From Sinotaia quadrata (lineage: Eukaryota; Mollusca; Gastropoda; Architaenioglossa; Viviparidae), in contig CM054177.1 in assembly GCA_028829895.1 (NCBI GenBank), positions 80,115,163 through 80,179,162 of the forward strand: 64,000 nt of DNA, in the 5' to 3' direction. Positions 51,098 through 63,039 of this stretch are shown one piece after another; position 1 is the stretch's first letter, and every line of letters starts with the position of its first letter. The position numbers and the translations under genes were made by a program. The notes under the pieces are model-generated. The model made no database searches, had not been told where the DNA came from, and saw nothing but the letters and a program-made list of their open reading frames with translations.

Positions 51098-53018
51098 GTT
51101 ATGCTCCGCCATGCCACCGTTTCCACGACACGTCTGGCTAGCACCTGGATATAATTTCTTGTACGGATCCTTGCAGAGAAACCCCTCCTGGTCAGGTCAC
51201 TACAATAAAGGAAGCGACGGTAACAAACTTCGAGGTCTGAAGGGGCGATATATTGGGGAGACGCACGAAAAGGTCTATCCCTCACAAGTGGTCGACGTCG
51301 CCAGACGACAGTTGGACGAAATTGGGATGGGACTGATCAAGCGTCCCATGGACGAAATCGGAATGGGCCTTATTAAGCGTCCCATGGACGAAATCGGAAT
51401 GGGTCTTATTAAGCGTCCCATGGACGAAATCGGAATGGGTCTTATTAAGCGTCCCATAGACGAAATCGGAATGGGTTTAATAAAGCGACAGATGGACGAA
51501 ATCGGAATGGGGCTTATCAAACGCCCAGTAGATGAGATAGGAATGGGTTTGATTAAACGCCCGATGGATGAAGTTGGGATGGGTCTCATCAAGCGTCCAG
51601 TAGATGAAATAGGAATGGGACTTGTCAAGCGTCCTATAGACGAACTTGGAATGGGACTTGTCAAGCGATCAGTAGATGAAGTAGGAATGGGACTTGTTAA
51701 ACGACCAATGGATGAGGTTGGAATGGGACTTATAAAGCGGCCTATGGATGAAGTAGGAATGGGACTCATCAAAAGACCCATGGATGAAATAGGGATGGGA
51801 CTCATCAAAAGGCCTATGGATGAAGTAGGAATGGGACTCATCAAGCGACCCATGGATGAAATTGGGATGGGACTCATCAAGCGACCCATGGATGAAATTG
51901 GGATGGGACTCATCAAGCGACCCATGGATGAAATAGGGATGGGACTCATCAAACGACCAATGGATGAAATAGGGATGGGACTCATCAAACGACCCATGGA
52001 TGAAATTGGGATGGGACTCATCAAGCGACCGATGGATGAAATTGGGATGGGACTCATCAAACGACCGATGGATGAAATAGGGATGGGACTCATCAAACGA
52101 CCCATGGATGAAATAGGGATGGGACTCATCAAACGACCCATGGATGAAATTGGGATGGGACTCATCAAACGACCCATGGATGAAATTGGGATGGGACTGA
52201 TCAAACGACCCATGGATGAAATTGGGATGGGACTCATCAAACGACCGATGGATGAAATTGGAATGGGACTCATCAAGCGACCGATGGATGAAATTGGGAT
52301 GGGACTCATCAAGCGACCCATGGATGAAATTGGGATGGGACTCATCAAGCGACCCATGGATGAAATTGGGATGGGACTCATCAAGCGACCCATGGATGAA
52401 ATAGGGATGGGACTCATCAAACGTCCAGTGGACGATGATGGAATGGGACTCATTAAAAGTGGCCTTGAACACATAAATTCCAGGCTCACAAAGCAGAACT
52501 CTCTCGATTACCACGTGACAGAACTCATAAAGCGAGGCCTTGACAGCATCATTGCTGTTCTCATCAGAAAGGATATTGCAAAAGACGCGGACATGGAGCT
52601 GATCGCACGAGGAATTGACAGCATTGGTGTCGGCCTCACGAAAGGTGGCTTTAGCACTGAAGGCCTGGATATCATTAAAAAGGGTTTGGATCACATTAGG
52701 ACTTCTGGAAAAGGTCTGGACTACGCGAGCATTGGTCTGTTTAAACAGGGCGTCGATCTTCTCAGCCCTGTGCTCACTGCAGAAGGACTAGACAAGGAAG
52801 GGTTTGAGTCAGTAAGGAAAGGCTTAGAGAAACTCGAGGCCGGCTTGTTAAAGAAAAGTGACCACACCAAGGAACAGGGTCCGAACAAGAATCAGTTCAG
52901 TGACGTAAATAAAAATGTGAACACAATGTCAGAAGACAAACGAGATTTGGACTATGTCGGTATGGGGCTCATCAAACGAAGTAGCCGATCCACTGATACG
53001 TCATCTGAAGAGATTTAG
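51098..53018 (+). CDS. Multi-copy neuropeptide precursor, pedal-peptide/orcokinin-like (exon)
   Basis: The frame is open from an ATG at 50994 to TAG at 53016-53018 (674 codons). I place the exon at 51098 because of the splice acceptor there; the upstream hydrophobic residues come from a polypyrimidine tract. After a spacer ending in Arg-Arg, 31 consecutive 12-residue units (51309-52424) follow, consensus PMDEIGMGLIKR, each ending Lys-Arg for prohormone convertase cleavage. No Gly precedes the KR, so the decapeptides are not amidated. Twenty units are PMDEIGMGLI, four PMDEVGMGLI and seven are single variants, two starting with Gln (possible pyroglutamate). A unit PVDDDGMGLIKS then lacks the dibasic site. 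About 160 residues of decayed units follow (GLDSIIAVLIRK, GIDSIGVGLTKG), and a last intact unit DLDYVGMGLIKR precedes the end. Aplysia pedal peptide, PLDSVYGTHGMSGFA, is similar in its PxD start, GM and G-hydrophobic end and is also non-amidated; family membership is my inference. Confidence 0.85.
51309..52424 (+). repeat. Coding minisatellite, 36 bp unit, exactly 31 copies
   Basis: 1,116 bp is 31 times 36 with no frame slip. Units 1-7 use GACGAAATCGGAATGGG with CTTATTAAGCGT; units 14-31 use GATGAAATTGGGATGGGACT with CATCAAGCGA. Units 8-13 are the most diverse in protein. This looks like two homogenised blocks around an older core. The other five frames are also mostly open, so the long minus-strand frames here are shadows. 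Confidence 0.97.
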
Positions 53019-53596
53019 AAAATGTGTTCCTTAAAATGATTAAACTAATTCAGACCTTGTGGCCTGATGAGCCTAATTTTTTTTGACAGAAAGACAGGAA
53101 AAATATCGAAGTCCACCCCAAAACTAAAATATAAAGAAATAAAATAAAGAAATTCCATAAACGGCCTGGAAGAAAGCGCTGTTAAAATTAGAGATCGATA
53201 TTAATTTTAATAATAATAAAACAAAATCAAACATAAGATTTGAGCGCATCATTTAAAAACAAATATTAATTTAATTATTTTAATAATTTTAATGTTTTGA
53301 CAAAGTTTTTGCTGTTTTTTTTTGAATAATAGAAACTTTTCATTTCTTTCATCGAAAACTGTTATTGTTGTTTAACATGCGTAAGAATTTTGAACACCTG
53401 ATTTAAATTTAACTTGGTAGAAAGTAGATTGTTTAAATTTATTTTAAAAATCACATTTCTGTTTAATTTTAATTTATGTTGGGTTTTTTTTACCTCCTGC
53501 ACTAATGATCATGTTCAAAACGGAGTGACGTGCGTTAATCTCTCCTTGCGCACACACTACTAAACAATGCTCGCCCCATCAAACGTCACTTACTGT
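53019..53596 (+). other. Likely 3' UTR and flank of the neuropeptide gene
   Basis: AT-rich sequence without further coding potential. The transcript end is expected within about 30 bp of one of the AATAAA motifs. Confidence 0.45.
53138..53220 (+). terminator. Poly(A) signals of the neuropeptide gene
   Basis: AATAAA occurs at 53138-53143, overlapping at 53143-53148, and again at 53215-53220, that is 120-200 bp after the stop codon. This agrees with the exon being the terminal one. Confidence 0.55.
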
Positions 53597-53745
53597 ATCC
53601 TAGACTGGAGAGCTCGGTTATCCTAGACTGGAGAGCTCGGTTATCCTAGACTGGAGAGCTCGGTTATCCTAGACTGGAGAGCTCGGTTATTCTAGACTGG
53701 AGAGCTCGGTTATTCTAGACTGGAAAGCTCGGTTATTCTATCGAA
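53597..53745. repeat. Minisatellite, 23 bp unit, about 6.5 copies
   Basis: CTAGACTGGAGAGCTCGGTT plus ATC repeats. Degenerate relatives (CTGGGGAGCTCTTTATTGAAT) continue beyond it. Confidence 0.95.
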
Positions 53746-54922
53746 TATGAAACTGGGGAACTTTCTACTGAATTCTTAATCTTTAGACCTTTGTTATTCT
53801 GACACTCTTTCGAATTTCAAACTGGGGAGCTCTTTATTGAATGCCAAGGCTTTAGAGTTCTGTTGTGTTGTAACATTGAGGAAGGGTCTTTGTAGAGGTA
53901 GTTTAATTAGAGACCTTTACAATATTCATTTGTAAGATTGTATTGATACATTGTAGTTTTATTTTAAACGAGGGAAGTTTCTGTATTCAGGTAGTAGAAA
54001 TCCGTATTATGAGTCATTTGTTTAAAAAGGACTTTTCTTTCATCATTTTGCATGCCGGGAAAGTTCTTACGCAGGCATGGTTTTAAAGACCGGGTGAAAT
54101 ATCCTCATTGCTAAGAATAGAGAGCTCTATTGAAAGCCTAATTTATTGTGACTAGAAATTGCTGTACTCCATGATATGACAGCTGTGTTGTATTGATAAA
54201 TCTAGGAGAGAACTTCACTGTATTCTTAAACTGGAAGTTTTACAGTAGGCCTCTTCTGACTCCTAAAACTCGAGAATTTTGTATTTTTGGAGAACTGTAT
54301 CGTGCTCTAGGACAAAAGAGTTTTAACACAGGAAAACATAACTGAACTCAAAGACTGAAAAGCTAGCGAGATTAAACAAAAGCAGTTTGAAATGCTTTAT
54401 ATCAATTTTTAAATTTTTGTATTCTTTAAGACGGGAGCCTTATTGTACCTCAACACGGGGATAGTTTAATTATAATAAGATTGGAGTGCTTTTCATTTTC
54501 TAAGACAGGAGAACAATATTCTTATGTAAGACAAGGGGTTTCAAATAAAACTCTAAGACTGAGTGATATGCTTAATTGTTCAATGCTAGAGAAGATATAC
54601 CTTCTGTACTTTAGAGCAAGAGACTTTGATTGTAATGTAAAAGCAAGGTTTTCTTAAATCAAAACAAAGACCGTAAATCTTTTCTTTATTTTGAAGATAT
54701 TAATTTGTACTTATGAGACTGAAGAACTCTATAATACTTTAAGATCTGAAGAGCTGTCTTGTACTCTAAGAATGAAGTGCTTAATTGTCTGTAAGAATGG
54801 ATTCCTTGACTGGTGAATACTTTTGTACTTTGAAGAGTTCTATTGAATTCGAGACTGAAAAGCTTTATAAGACAGCAAGACAGGAGTCTAGTGTTCTTTA
54901 AGATTGGACAGCTTTATTGTAT
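53746..54922. repeat. Degenerate tandem DNA related to the 23-bp array
   Basis: Motifs such as AAGACTGAAGAGCT, TAAGACAGGAGA and TTGTACTTTAAGA recur every 40-60 bp to about 54920. They appear to be strongly decayed units of the same ancestry. No gene is recognised. Confidence 0.5.
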
Positions 54923-55008
<86 letters not shown>

Positions 55009-55073
55009 CATCCATCCATCCATCCATCCATCCATCCATCCATCCATCCATCCATCCATCCATCTATCTGTCA
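54923..55073. repeat. (TATC)n - (CATC)n compound microsatellite
   Basis: TATC units to about 55007 change sharply to CATC units to about 55062. Ser-Ile-Tyr-Leu and Ser-Ile-His-Pro frames are artefacts. Confidence 0.98.
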
Positions 55074-55727
55074 AGATACAAATTATTCAGTGTAAACATT
55101 TCCTGTGTTGAAGGTCATGGAGATAAAACAAGTCGTTGAAAAGTTGTAAATTAAAACCAAACAAATAAATAAACAAACAAATATCGCTGGGGTATCCCGA
55201 AATAAGTACGACACTCTGGACTAGTTTATGGAGTGTGAGCACAGACCATGGAGCATGATAACACGTGTTTTGGAATATGATAACTCAGACGTTTAATAGA
55301 TAGCACTACTGGGTTTCAGTAAGAAAACGTTTGCTGTACTTCTTTTTTTTTTATTTTGTATTTACTTTGGCTTCAGTTAATAAAAGCACGAGATTTGCCC
55401 ATTGAGTGTGCCATGTTTTATCGTTTAAACTGAAACAGCTACCGAAAAATCTAGCACTGAGTTATTGTCATCTCACTGGATGTAATTTTTTTTAAAAATC
55501 GTTTATAGCGTTCCGATGTTCACTAGCTTGTTTTGTTTCGTTCAACGTGTTCATAAGCACTCGTCAGGAGGAAATGTCTAGTGGAGATTTGAAACAAACA
55601 CGTTTTGTTCTGAAATTAGATTGAAACCGAATTATTATGTACGTAGATTGTTAAATCGAAGGGACTTAACTCCAAGTTGTAAGTTTCACAACAGACTGAA
55701 TGTTACGGACTCATCGTCCATTATCAC
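55074..55727. other. Unassigned intergenic sequence
   Basis: No gene is recognised. Confidence 0.5.
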
Positions 55728-55965
55728 CTGTCAAAGTGTTGTATGCAACACTTATCGTCAAGCATTACCTTGTCAAAGTGCTGTATGCAACACTTATCGT
55801 CTAGCATCACCTTGTCAAAGTGTTGTATGCAACACTTATCGTCTAGCATTACCTTGTCAAAGTGCTGTATGCAACACTTATCGTCTAGCATCACCTTGTC
55901 AAAGTGTTGTATGCAACACTTATTGTTCAGTACCACCTCGTCAAAGTGTTGAGTGTGATACTTAC
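55728..55965. repeat. Minisatellite, 42 bp unit, about 5.5 copies
   Basis: CTTGTCAAAGTGCTGTATGC plus AACACTTATCGTCTAGCATCAC repeats. Since 42 is a multiple of three, a plus frame reads CQSAVCNTYRLASP repeats (55621-56043, no ATG start) and a minus frame reads QHFDKVMLDDKCCI repeats. Neither has a signal peptide or dibasic sites. I regard them as artefacts. Confidence 0.95.
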
Positions 55966-57060
55966 ACATACGATGCAGCACAAGACAATACGGCCGCCCT
56001 GCGCGGGCAGGCCAAATGGAATAACTATCAGTGTGTTGTCTAGCAGCAAGCGTTGTTTTGTACTGCTGTGCACACGCGGATGCCACGTAATGTCTTCTCC
56101 TAACAAGCACACATATACACACGACCCCAAACACGAGCACTAAACTTCAAACTATGTACTGCCACCTCCTGCCCCTCCACTTCTATCCTCCACTGGTGTC
56201 GCACATTGGTTCTCCCGGCACTCCACAGTAGTCTTGTTAGTCTTTTGGTTTGTTTGTTTTGAGTCCAAGAAATAAAATGCTAAGAAATCGCCCATAAAAA
56301 AAAACCCACAGAAGACATTGTGATTTTAATTGCTTTCCAATTTTGCTGCAGCTAGTGGCATAGAATTAGAAATGACATTAATAAGAAAAGAAATAAGAAA
56401 ATGTCATAAAGATGTGACAAAGAAATGACGTAAAATAATGACATATAAAGTGACATAAAGAAAAGACACCAAGAGGAAAATATTCCAAGGTCTCTAGATG
56501 GTCAGTATCAACGGAATCAGTTTCGATTTCTTAGGTGATAGGAATTGGAGATTTTATCTGTTAATTTGTAGTTCTCGAAGACAAATGCGAAGTGTTGTGC
56601 GAAGAAAATTATTTGATATATGTTTAGTTTTATGACAATTTCAAGTCTAAATATTTTCACCAAATTTTTATTCAGCTCACTTTTATTGGCTTGTTATTAA
56701 AGTGTTTCGCCACCCCTATCTATCTTTAACCTAACCTTTATCTGTCTTCATGTAAATGAACAACGAATGTCTGGTCAAGACGTAGTCAAACGTTACTTTG
56801 GATTCTGCGTTTAACGTTTTAATTTTGTTGGACACATTAAAAGACAAAAATAAATAGCTAATATATATATAACGGATTGTACTTATGCCTATAGTTTAAC
56901 CTCAGTTACAAATCTGTTTAAGAAGCTCCTTTTCTCTTCTTGTTGAGATATTAACCTCTTGTAAGAATAAAAGTGGCAAGTCTTCTCATTGCAGTTATAT
57001 ATCTCTGTCCAATATACGACAGTTGTGCTTTTGTTGTGATGTCTTTATCGAACCTTTCTT
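55966..57060. other. Unassigned intergenic sequence
   Basis: A short block of GACATAAAG/ATGACRTAAA motifs (about 56370-56470) may be a small degenerate repeat. No gene is recognised. Confidence 0.45.
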
Positions 57061-57192
<132 letters not shown>

Positions 57193-57229
57193 TGGGTGTC
57201 TTGTTGTTGGTGCGTGGAGACAAAGCTTA

Positions 57230-57800
57230 AGTATGACGTTTTTTGTCGTATTTATCTGTGCAATAAAATCGGTACCAGTTGACGTGAGCTTATGTCTTAC
57301 TGTTGGTGTCAGGCGACAAGATGCGGGATATTACTTGCTGTTAACTTCAGATCACGTGCTACTAAAAAAAATTGCTGCTAACTTCTGGTGACGTGCTGCT
57401 GTACATGACTGCTGATAAACTCGGGTGACATGGTAATATACGTGACTTGCTACTGCAAATGACTTGTTAACCTCATGATACAGTATATGACTTGCTGTTG
57501 ACGTCATTGGACGTGCTACTGTGTATAACTGATGATGGACTCGGGTGGCAAGATAATGTAAATGGTTTTCTCTTAATGCCATGTGACATGCTATAGTATA
57601 TGACGTGCTGAAACGTCATTAGACGTGCTATTGTATGTCATTAACTATTGCATTCTGGACAGGTGATGTTGTGTCATACTGTTGGCGCTACGCGACGTGA
57701 TATTGTATATATGGTACTGTCGGTTTCAGGTGAAATAATGCAGTGTGTGTCTTACTTTTAGCTTCAGATGACGTGAGTTTGTATGTGTCTTATTGATGTA
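57230..57800. repeat. Degenerate minisatellite (GACGTGCTACTGTATATGAC motif)
   Basis: GTGACRTGCTRYTGTAYATGACTTGCTG-like units of about 40-70 bp recur about ten times, all diverged. Confidence 0.7.
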
Positions 57801-57889
57801 TCTCGATATGAGTGCTAGAGCGTGGTGAGCGATTGGTCAGTAGAAAATGAACTTTAGTACGAGCTGCCAAACACTTTAAAAAGTTTTAA
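57801..57889. other. Spacer
   Basis: Short single-copy spacer between arrays. Confidence 0.5.
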
Positions 57890-59990
57890 CTATCATGACA
57901 TTAATACCACAAAGCTCACTTCAGTACACACCAATATTATGACTTCAAGCTCACTTTACTACACGCCACTATTATGACCACAAAGCTCACTTTACTACAC
58001 ATCGATACTATGAACAAAGCTCACCTCAGTATATACCTGTACTAAAGTCACAAAACTAATTTCACTACATACTATTACTGCGACACAAAGCTCACGTTAC
58101 TACACATCGATACTATGAACAAAGCTCACTTCAGTATATACCTGTACTAAAGTCACAAAACTAATTTCACTACATACTATTACTGCGACACAAAGCTCAC
58201 GTTACTACACATCGATACTATGAACAAAGCTCACTTCAGTATATACCTGTACTAAAGTCACAAAACTAATTTCACTACATACTATTACTGCGACACAAAG
58301 CTCACATTACTAAATACCATCAAGTTCACTTCACTACACATCAATTCTAAGGCAAAAATATCATTCATCTGCACACTAAATTCATTTCACCATACATCAA
58401 CAACAAGACACAAACTCACTTTACTACATACCACCTCTAAGATACAAACTCTCTACACTACATATCAACAGTAGGAAAAAACTCCTGACACAGCGTCTCT
58501 TCAGTCCGCACCGACAATAAAACCACAAAGCTCATTAAAATTCACTTCACTACACCAAAAGAAGATATAAAACTCACTGCACTACACACCAATATTATGA
58601 CACAAAGTTAACTTCACTATACACCAACAGTAACACTCATAAACGCAACTCACTGCAAACGAACACTAAGCAACAAAACTCGCTTCCTTAAACATCGTTA
58701 CAGAGACACAATATTTCACTATCTACATACCAACATTGGCACAAACCTCACGACGCACTAATATTAAGACCACAATTTCACTTCACTACACATCAGCAAA
58801 TAGAAACACAACACTTCTTATGGTCAGACACAATTTCACTTCACTACACTGCAACCATAAGACACAGAGCTCAATTCACTACACACCAAATTAAAACACA
58901 AATCTTACTTCAACACGACAAGAGTTAGATATAAAACTCACTCAATATACACCAAGAGTAAAACACAAAAATCACTTTGATAAGTACAATAAAAGGCACA
59001 AAGATCAGTTCACTAAATATAATCTAAGAGGCAAAAAAGTAACGTAATCTGAATATCACAAGACACTAGTTATCATTCATTATACATCAACTCTAAAACA
59101 AAAAGTTTACTTTGTTAAGCAACATAAACGCCACAAAGTTTATTTCACTACACACCAGCATGCTAATACAAATCTCACTGCACTACACATCAACAACAGG
59201 ACACATAACTCATATCACACAACAATAAGACACAAAACACATTACTCAAAACACCAAAAATAAGAAACAAATCTCATTTCAAACAACAATACGACATAAA
59301 TCTCATTTTAAAAAAACACAAAATAAGACACAAAACTCATTAACAAAACACCAACAATAAGATACAAAACTAACATCATTACACTTCAAAGCAAGCTCAA
59401 ACAAGGACAACATCAATACACACCTGCAGACAGAAATAATGACTACATCACACGACACCAACAATAAGACAAAAGCAATGACTACGTCACAAGCCACCAA
59501 CAATAAGACAGAAGGATGACTAGGTCACAACACACCAACAATAAGGCAAAAGCAATGACTACGTCACAAGCCACCAACAATAAGACAGAAGGATGACTAG
59601 GTCACAACACACCAACAATAAGGCAAAAGAATGAGCCACGTCCCAATGAACAGAAGCTAGAAACAAGGACCACGCCATAACACAAGACAGACAAGTACTA
59701 CGTCACAGCACATCAACAAGACAGAAACAAGGACCACATCAGCACATCAACAGCAGGACATAAGTAAGGACTACGCCACAACACTCCAACAATTAGACAG
59801 AAACAAGGACCATTTCACAACACACCAGAAATAAGTCAGAGAAACCACCATATCACAACACACCACCTCACAATACACCAACAGTGAGGATCTAAAAAGA
59901 ATCTCGTCACTGCAAATCAGTAATATGATACAAGCAGATATCTTAAAAATCATCAGTAAGGCTCAAAGCAAAGTTTTCTTTACTACCCTC
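57890..59990. repeat. Long degenerate minisatellite (CACAAAGCTCACTTCACTACACACC), 2.1 kb
   Basis: Units of about 34-48 bp share ACACAAAGCTCACTTCACTA and TACACACCAA. The 58016-58310 part forms a 105-bp higher-order repeat of three units, present about 2.8 times almost unchanged. A second homogeneous part lies at 59450-59640 (ACCAACAATAAGRCARAAG with GACTACGTCACAA). The remainder is strongly decayed. Confidence 0.9.
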
Positions 59991-60250
59991 TACTAGTAAG
60001 ACGTAAGCAAAAGACAATTCGCATAAGACACAAATATGCAGATAAAGCAAGTTTACTCCGCTAATAAGACACAAGTAAGCTCTGCAGCCAGAAAGTAAGA
60101 TACAAGGAAGCTCGTTACTGTAGACAGAAAATAAAACACAAAGAAATCATCGTTACTGCAGACAGAAAAATAAGACACAAGGAAACTCTCGTTACTGTAG
60201 ACACAAGGAAGATGTTAATGCAGACTGAAAATAAGATTCAAATAAACTTC
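59991..60250. repeat. Degenerate minisatellite (GTTACTGTAGACAGAAAATAAGACAC motif)
   Basis: About five copies of a 40-50 bp unit containing CTCGTTACTGTAGACAGAAA and ACACAAGGAAGC. Confidence 0.75.
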
Positions 60251-60371
60251 TCTTTCTACAGAAAAACAAACTTCCTATGCTAATTATAAAACGTTGTTAA
60301 ACTCCCAATCTCTTAAGACCATCTATAAAACATAAACAAACTACAACTTTACTAGACAAATTATTATACAA

Positions 60372-60622
60372 ATGCATCCATTTCTAGAAAAGTTATAAGA
60401 TACAGGCACCCATTTCTAGAAAAGTTATAAGATACAGGCACCCATTTCTAGAAAAGTTATAAGATACAGGCATCCATTTCTAGAAAAGTTATAAGATACA
60501 GGCATCCATTTCTAGAGATGTTATAAGATACAGGCACCCATTTCTAGAAAAGTTATAAGATACAGGCATCCATTTCTAGAAAAGTTATAAGATACAGGCA
60601 CCCATTTCTACACCAGTTATAA
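60372..60622. repeat. Minisatellite, 32 bp unit, about 8 copies
   Basis: AAAAGTTATAAGATACAGGC plus ACCCATTTCTAG repeats with an alternating CACC/CATC variant. Confidence 0.96.
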
Positions 60623-61428
60623 CACAAGCAAACTCACATCCCTACACATTATTTTAAAACAAATAAATTCAATCATCCACAGACTAGTTTAATTTCAGAC
60701 AACAATACATACCAATCACGAGCCACAAGTAAATTCCCATCTCTACCAACTAGTCAGGAGTCACAACTAATTCATATCTCTGCAAACTAGCCCTAAGTCA
60801 AACAAGAAGACAACGCAAAGCTCACTGCACCCCAGCAACGGCGCAAGGGAGATGATATCACGACATTACAAGCAAGAAGACAACGCAAAGCTCACTTTCA
60901 TGAATCATCAGATCTAGTGCGTGAGGTAAATAGGAACGGACTGCCCAACGGATTGAACCGAATGGCACACGTCCTTTTGGTCAGTGTAAATGCCGCTTAA
61001 CTGTCAACAGCAAGTCAGTATCATGCAACACTGTCAAAAGAAGAACTACTCTCCAAAACCCGTCATTCGAGCAAAATAAACAACATAGTACTGACAATTT
61101 TAAGACATTAGAGAAACACACATCTTCTACCTTTTACGAACATTGCATGCAGCACGCAGAGCAGTATTTTAAATAATTTGCATATATTGTTTTCAAGGGA
61201 GACATAAACAGACTAAAAATAATTTAATTAATTGATATCTGAAAATAAGGGAAGTAACCGAGACATCAGCGATCGAAACAGCTGTGTTCAATTAGGAGAC
61301 AATTTCTCTCCCCTTAGAAAATACTAGGGGGGACTTAAAGAAACCTAACAGTAGACATAATCCTCGGGGGTTTGCAAAGGATTTCTCGACGCTCTGCCCA
61401 GATGGAAGAATGCTGACAACTCGTCCTC
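60623..61428. other. Unassigned intergenic sequence
   Basis: AAGAAGACAACGCAAAGCTC occurs twice (about 60803 and 60873), a 70-bp duplication. No gene is recognised. Confidence 0.5.
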
Positions 61429-61523
61429 CTTTGTCAGTATGATTACAATTTTAATCTGGATGTAACCAACACACTTTGTCAGTATGATTACAATTTTAAT
61501 CTGGATGTAACCAACACACTTTG
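61429..61523. repeat. Tandem duplication, 45 bp unit
   Basis: TTTGTCAGTATGATTACAAT occurs at about 61430 and 61475, both followed by TTTAATCTGGATGTAACCAA. Confidence 0.95.
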
Positions 61524-61669
61524 CCTTCTTCGGGAGCTTTCAGTTCAAACAAGTGGTGCGTGCGTGTGAGTGGTTGGGGGATGGGGTGGAAGCAATTTAA
61601 GTCATTATTTAAATTATTATTTTTGTGAATCGACTGGCAAAAAAGAAAACGAGTTTGGAACATGACCGA
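61524..61669. other. Spacer
   Basis: Short unassigned sequence. Confidence 0.5.
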
Positions 61670-61917
61670 GGAATCGTTTGATGTATTGACTTCACGGAGA
61701 TTACTGTTATATTTGATAGAGTTTTAATATGTAATCGTTTTGTGTATTGACTTCACGGAGATTACTGTTATATTTGATAGAGTTTTAATATGTAATCGTT
61801 TGATGTATTGACTTCACGGAGATTACTGTTATATTTGATAGAATTTTAATATGTAATCGTTTGATGTATTGACTTCACGGAGATTACTGTTATATTTGAT
61901 AGAATTTTAATATGTAA
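61670..61917. repeat. Minisatellite, 61 bp unit, 4 copies
   Basis: TAATCGTTTGATGTATTGAC and TTCACGGAGATTACTGTTAT followed by ATTTGATAGAGTTTTAATATG recur almost without change. Confidence 0.96.
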
Positions 61918-62250
61918 CTGAGAGAGACTAAAAATGTGTTAATAAAGAAACATTCAAGATATAAAAACAATAATAGCAAATTAACAAAATTAATAATGAA
62001 AAATATAAAGAAAGAAAGAAAGCGAATTAACTTAATTAATAATGAAAGAAAGAAAAAAATTAAAAAACTCAGAAAGCAAATTTTAAAAAATAATATAATA
62101 AAAGAAAGATAAAATAAAGAAACACAGAAAGCAACTTTATAAAATTAATAATGGAAAACTAGACATAAAACATAGAAAACAAGGTAGGAAATTTAATAAT
62201 GAAAAACAAAGACAAGAATAAATAAAACAATCTATCAAACATTGTGACAA
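61918..62250. repeat. A-rich degenerate tract (AAAGAAAG / AATTAATAATGAAA)
   Basis: AATTAATAATGAAA and AAAGAAAGAAA recur irregularly; likely an old tandem array. Confidence 0.6.
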
Positions 62251-62960
62251 CCCAAATACAAACTTGCGCTCACATTTACTCACTCTCTCGTTCGCTCATG
62301 CACTCACGCACGCAGGTTTTTATTTTTCTTGAAACATTTACCTAATTTTTGAGAGAGCGAAAGAACTAAAGTACCTTTATATATGTGAGCTTATTGGTTT
62401 GTTGTCATTGTCACATAATGGTTTATGTAGCCGCGTAAACCTACCTTCTAGAAAAGCTGACACCTATCCCCAGGCTGGAAACATACCTGAATGTTCTAGA
62501 CAACTCACTAAACTAACCAATCAAAGTGCAGCTCAGCCACGTGAGCGAATGTACCAGAAATGCACATGTAAATTGTTAGTAAAATGTAGCTGATTGCCGA
62601 GGCAACACCTATTTTGGCTCCCGGTATTAACAAAGTATATTATTACTCCTATTTTTGCTTGCCTAACTAATATTATATTTATGTTAATCTCTTGACATTA
62701 ACTTTATTTTATATTGTTATATTTCGCTTATGATATTTAAATGTATGATGACCATGTAAGTAAGAGTATTCTGCCAGAGAACTCATGAGGTCACTTTCTT
62801 AGCTTATGTGTATTTTACTGGCAGATGGGCACCTTGTCTGAGAATTTATCTTGGATGTCACTTTATTCTAGAAGTGGTTTTGATGAGCACTGAGCCATGA
62901 AGCAACACAGAATGGAAGGACTCATTGGCCAGAGACACAGTTCCACAGATCTCATGTGCA
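62251..62960. other. Unassigned intergenic sequence
   Basis: No gene is recognised. A 64-codon frame at 62399-62593 has no recognisable feature. Confidence 0.5.
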
Positions 62961-62997
62961 ACCACATATATACATATACATATATATATATATATAC
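62961..62997. repeat. (TA)n microsatellite
   Basis: TATACATATACATATATATA-type dinucleotide run. Confidence 0.9.
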
Positions 62998-63039
62998 GAC
63001 ACTGAGACCCCAGACGTCACATCCGGGAACCAAAGCTAA

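Noticed and set aside
51275..52694. Long minus-strand frames (404 and 341 codons) opposite the neuropeptide array
   Set aside because: They are shadows of the 36-bp coding repeat. Only the plus frame shows Lys-Arg sites, a diverged tail and downstream poly(A) signals.
55621..56140. CQSAVCNTYRLASP repeats (plus) and QHFDKVMLDDKCCI repeats (minus), considered as a cysteine-rich repeat peptide
   Set aside because: A 42-bp minisatellite explains both. There is no ATG at the start of the plus frame, no signal peptide and no dibasic sites.
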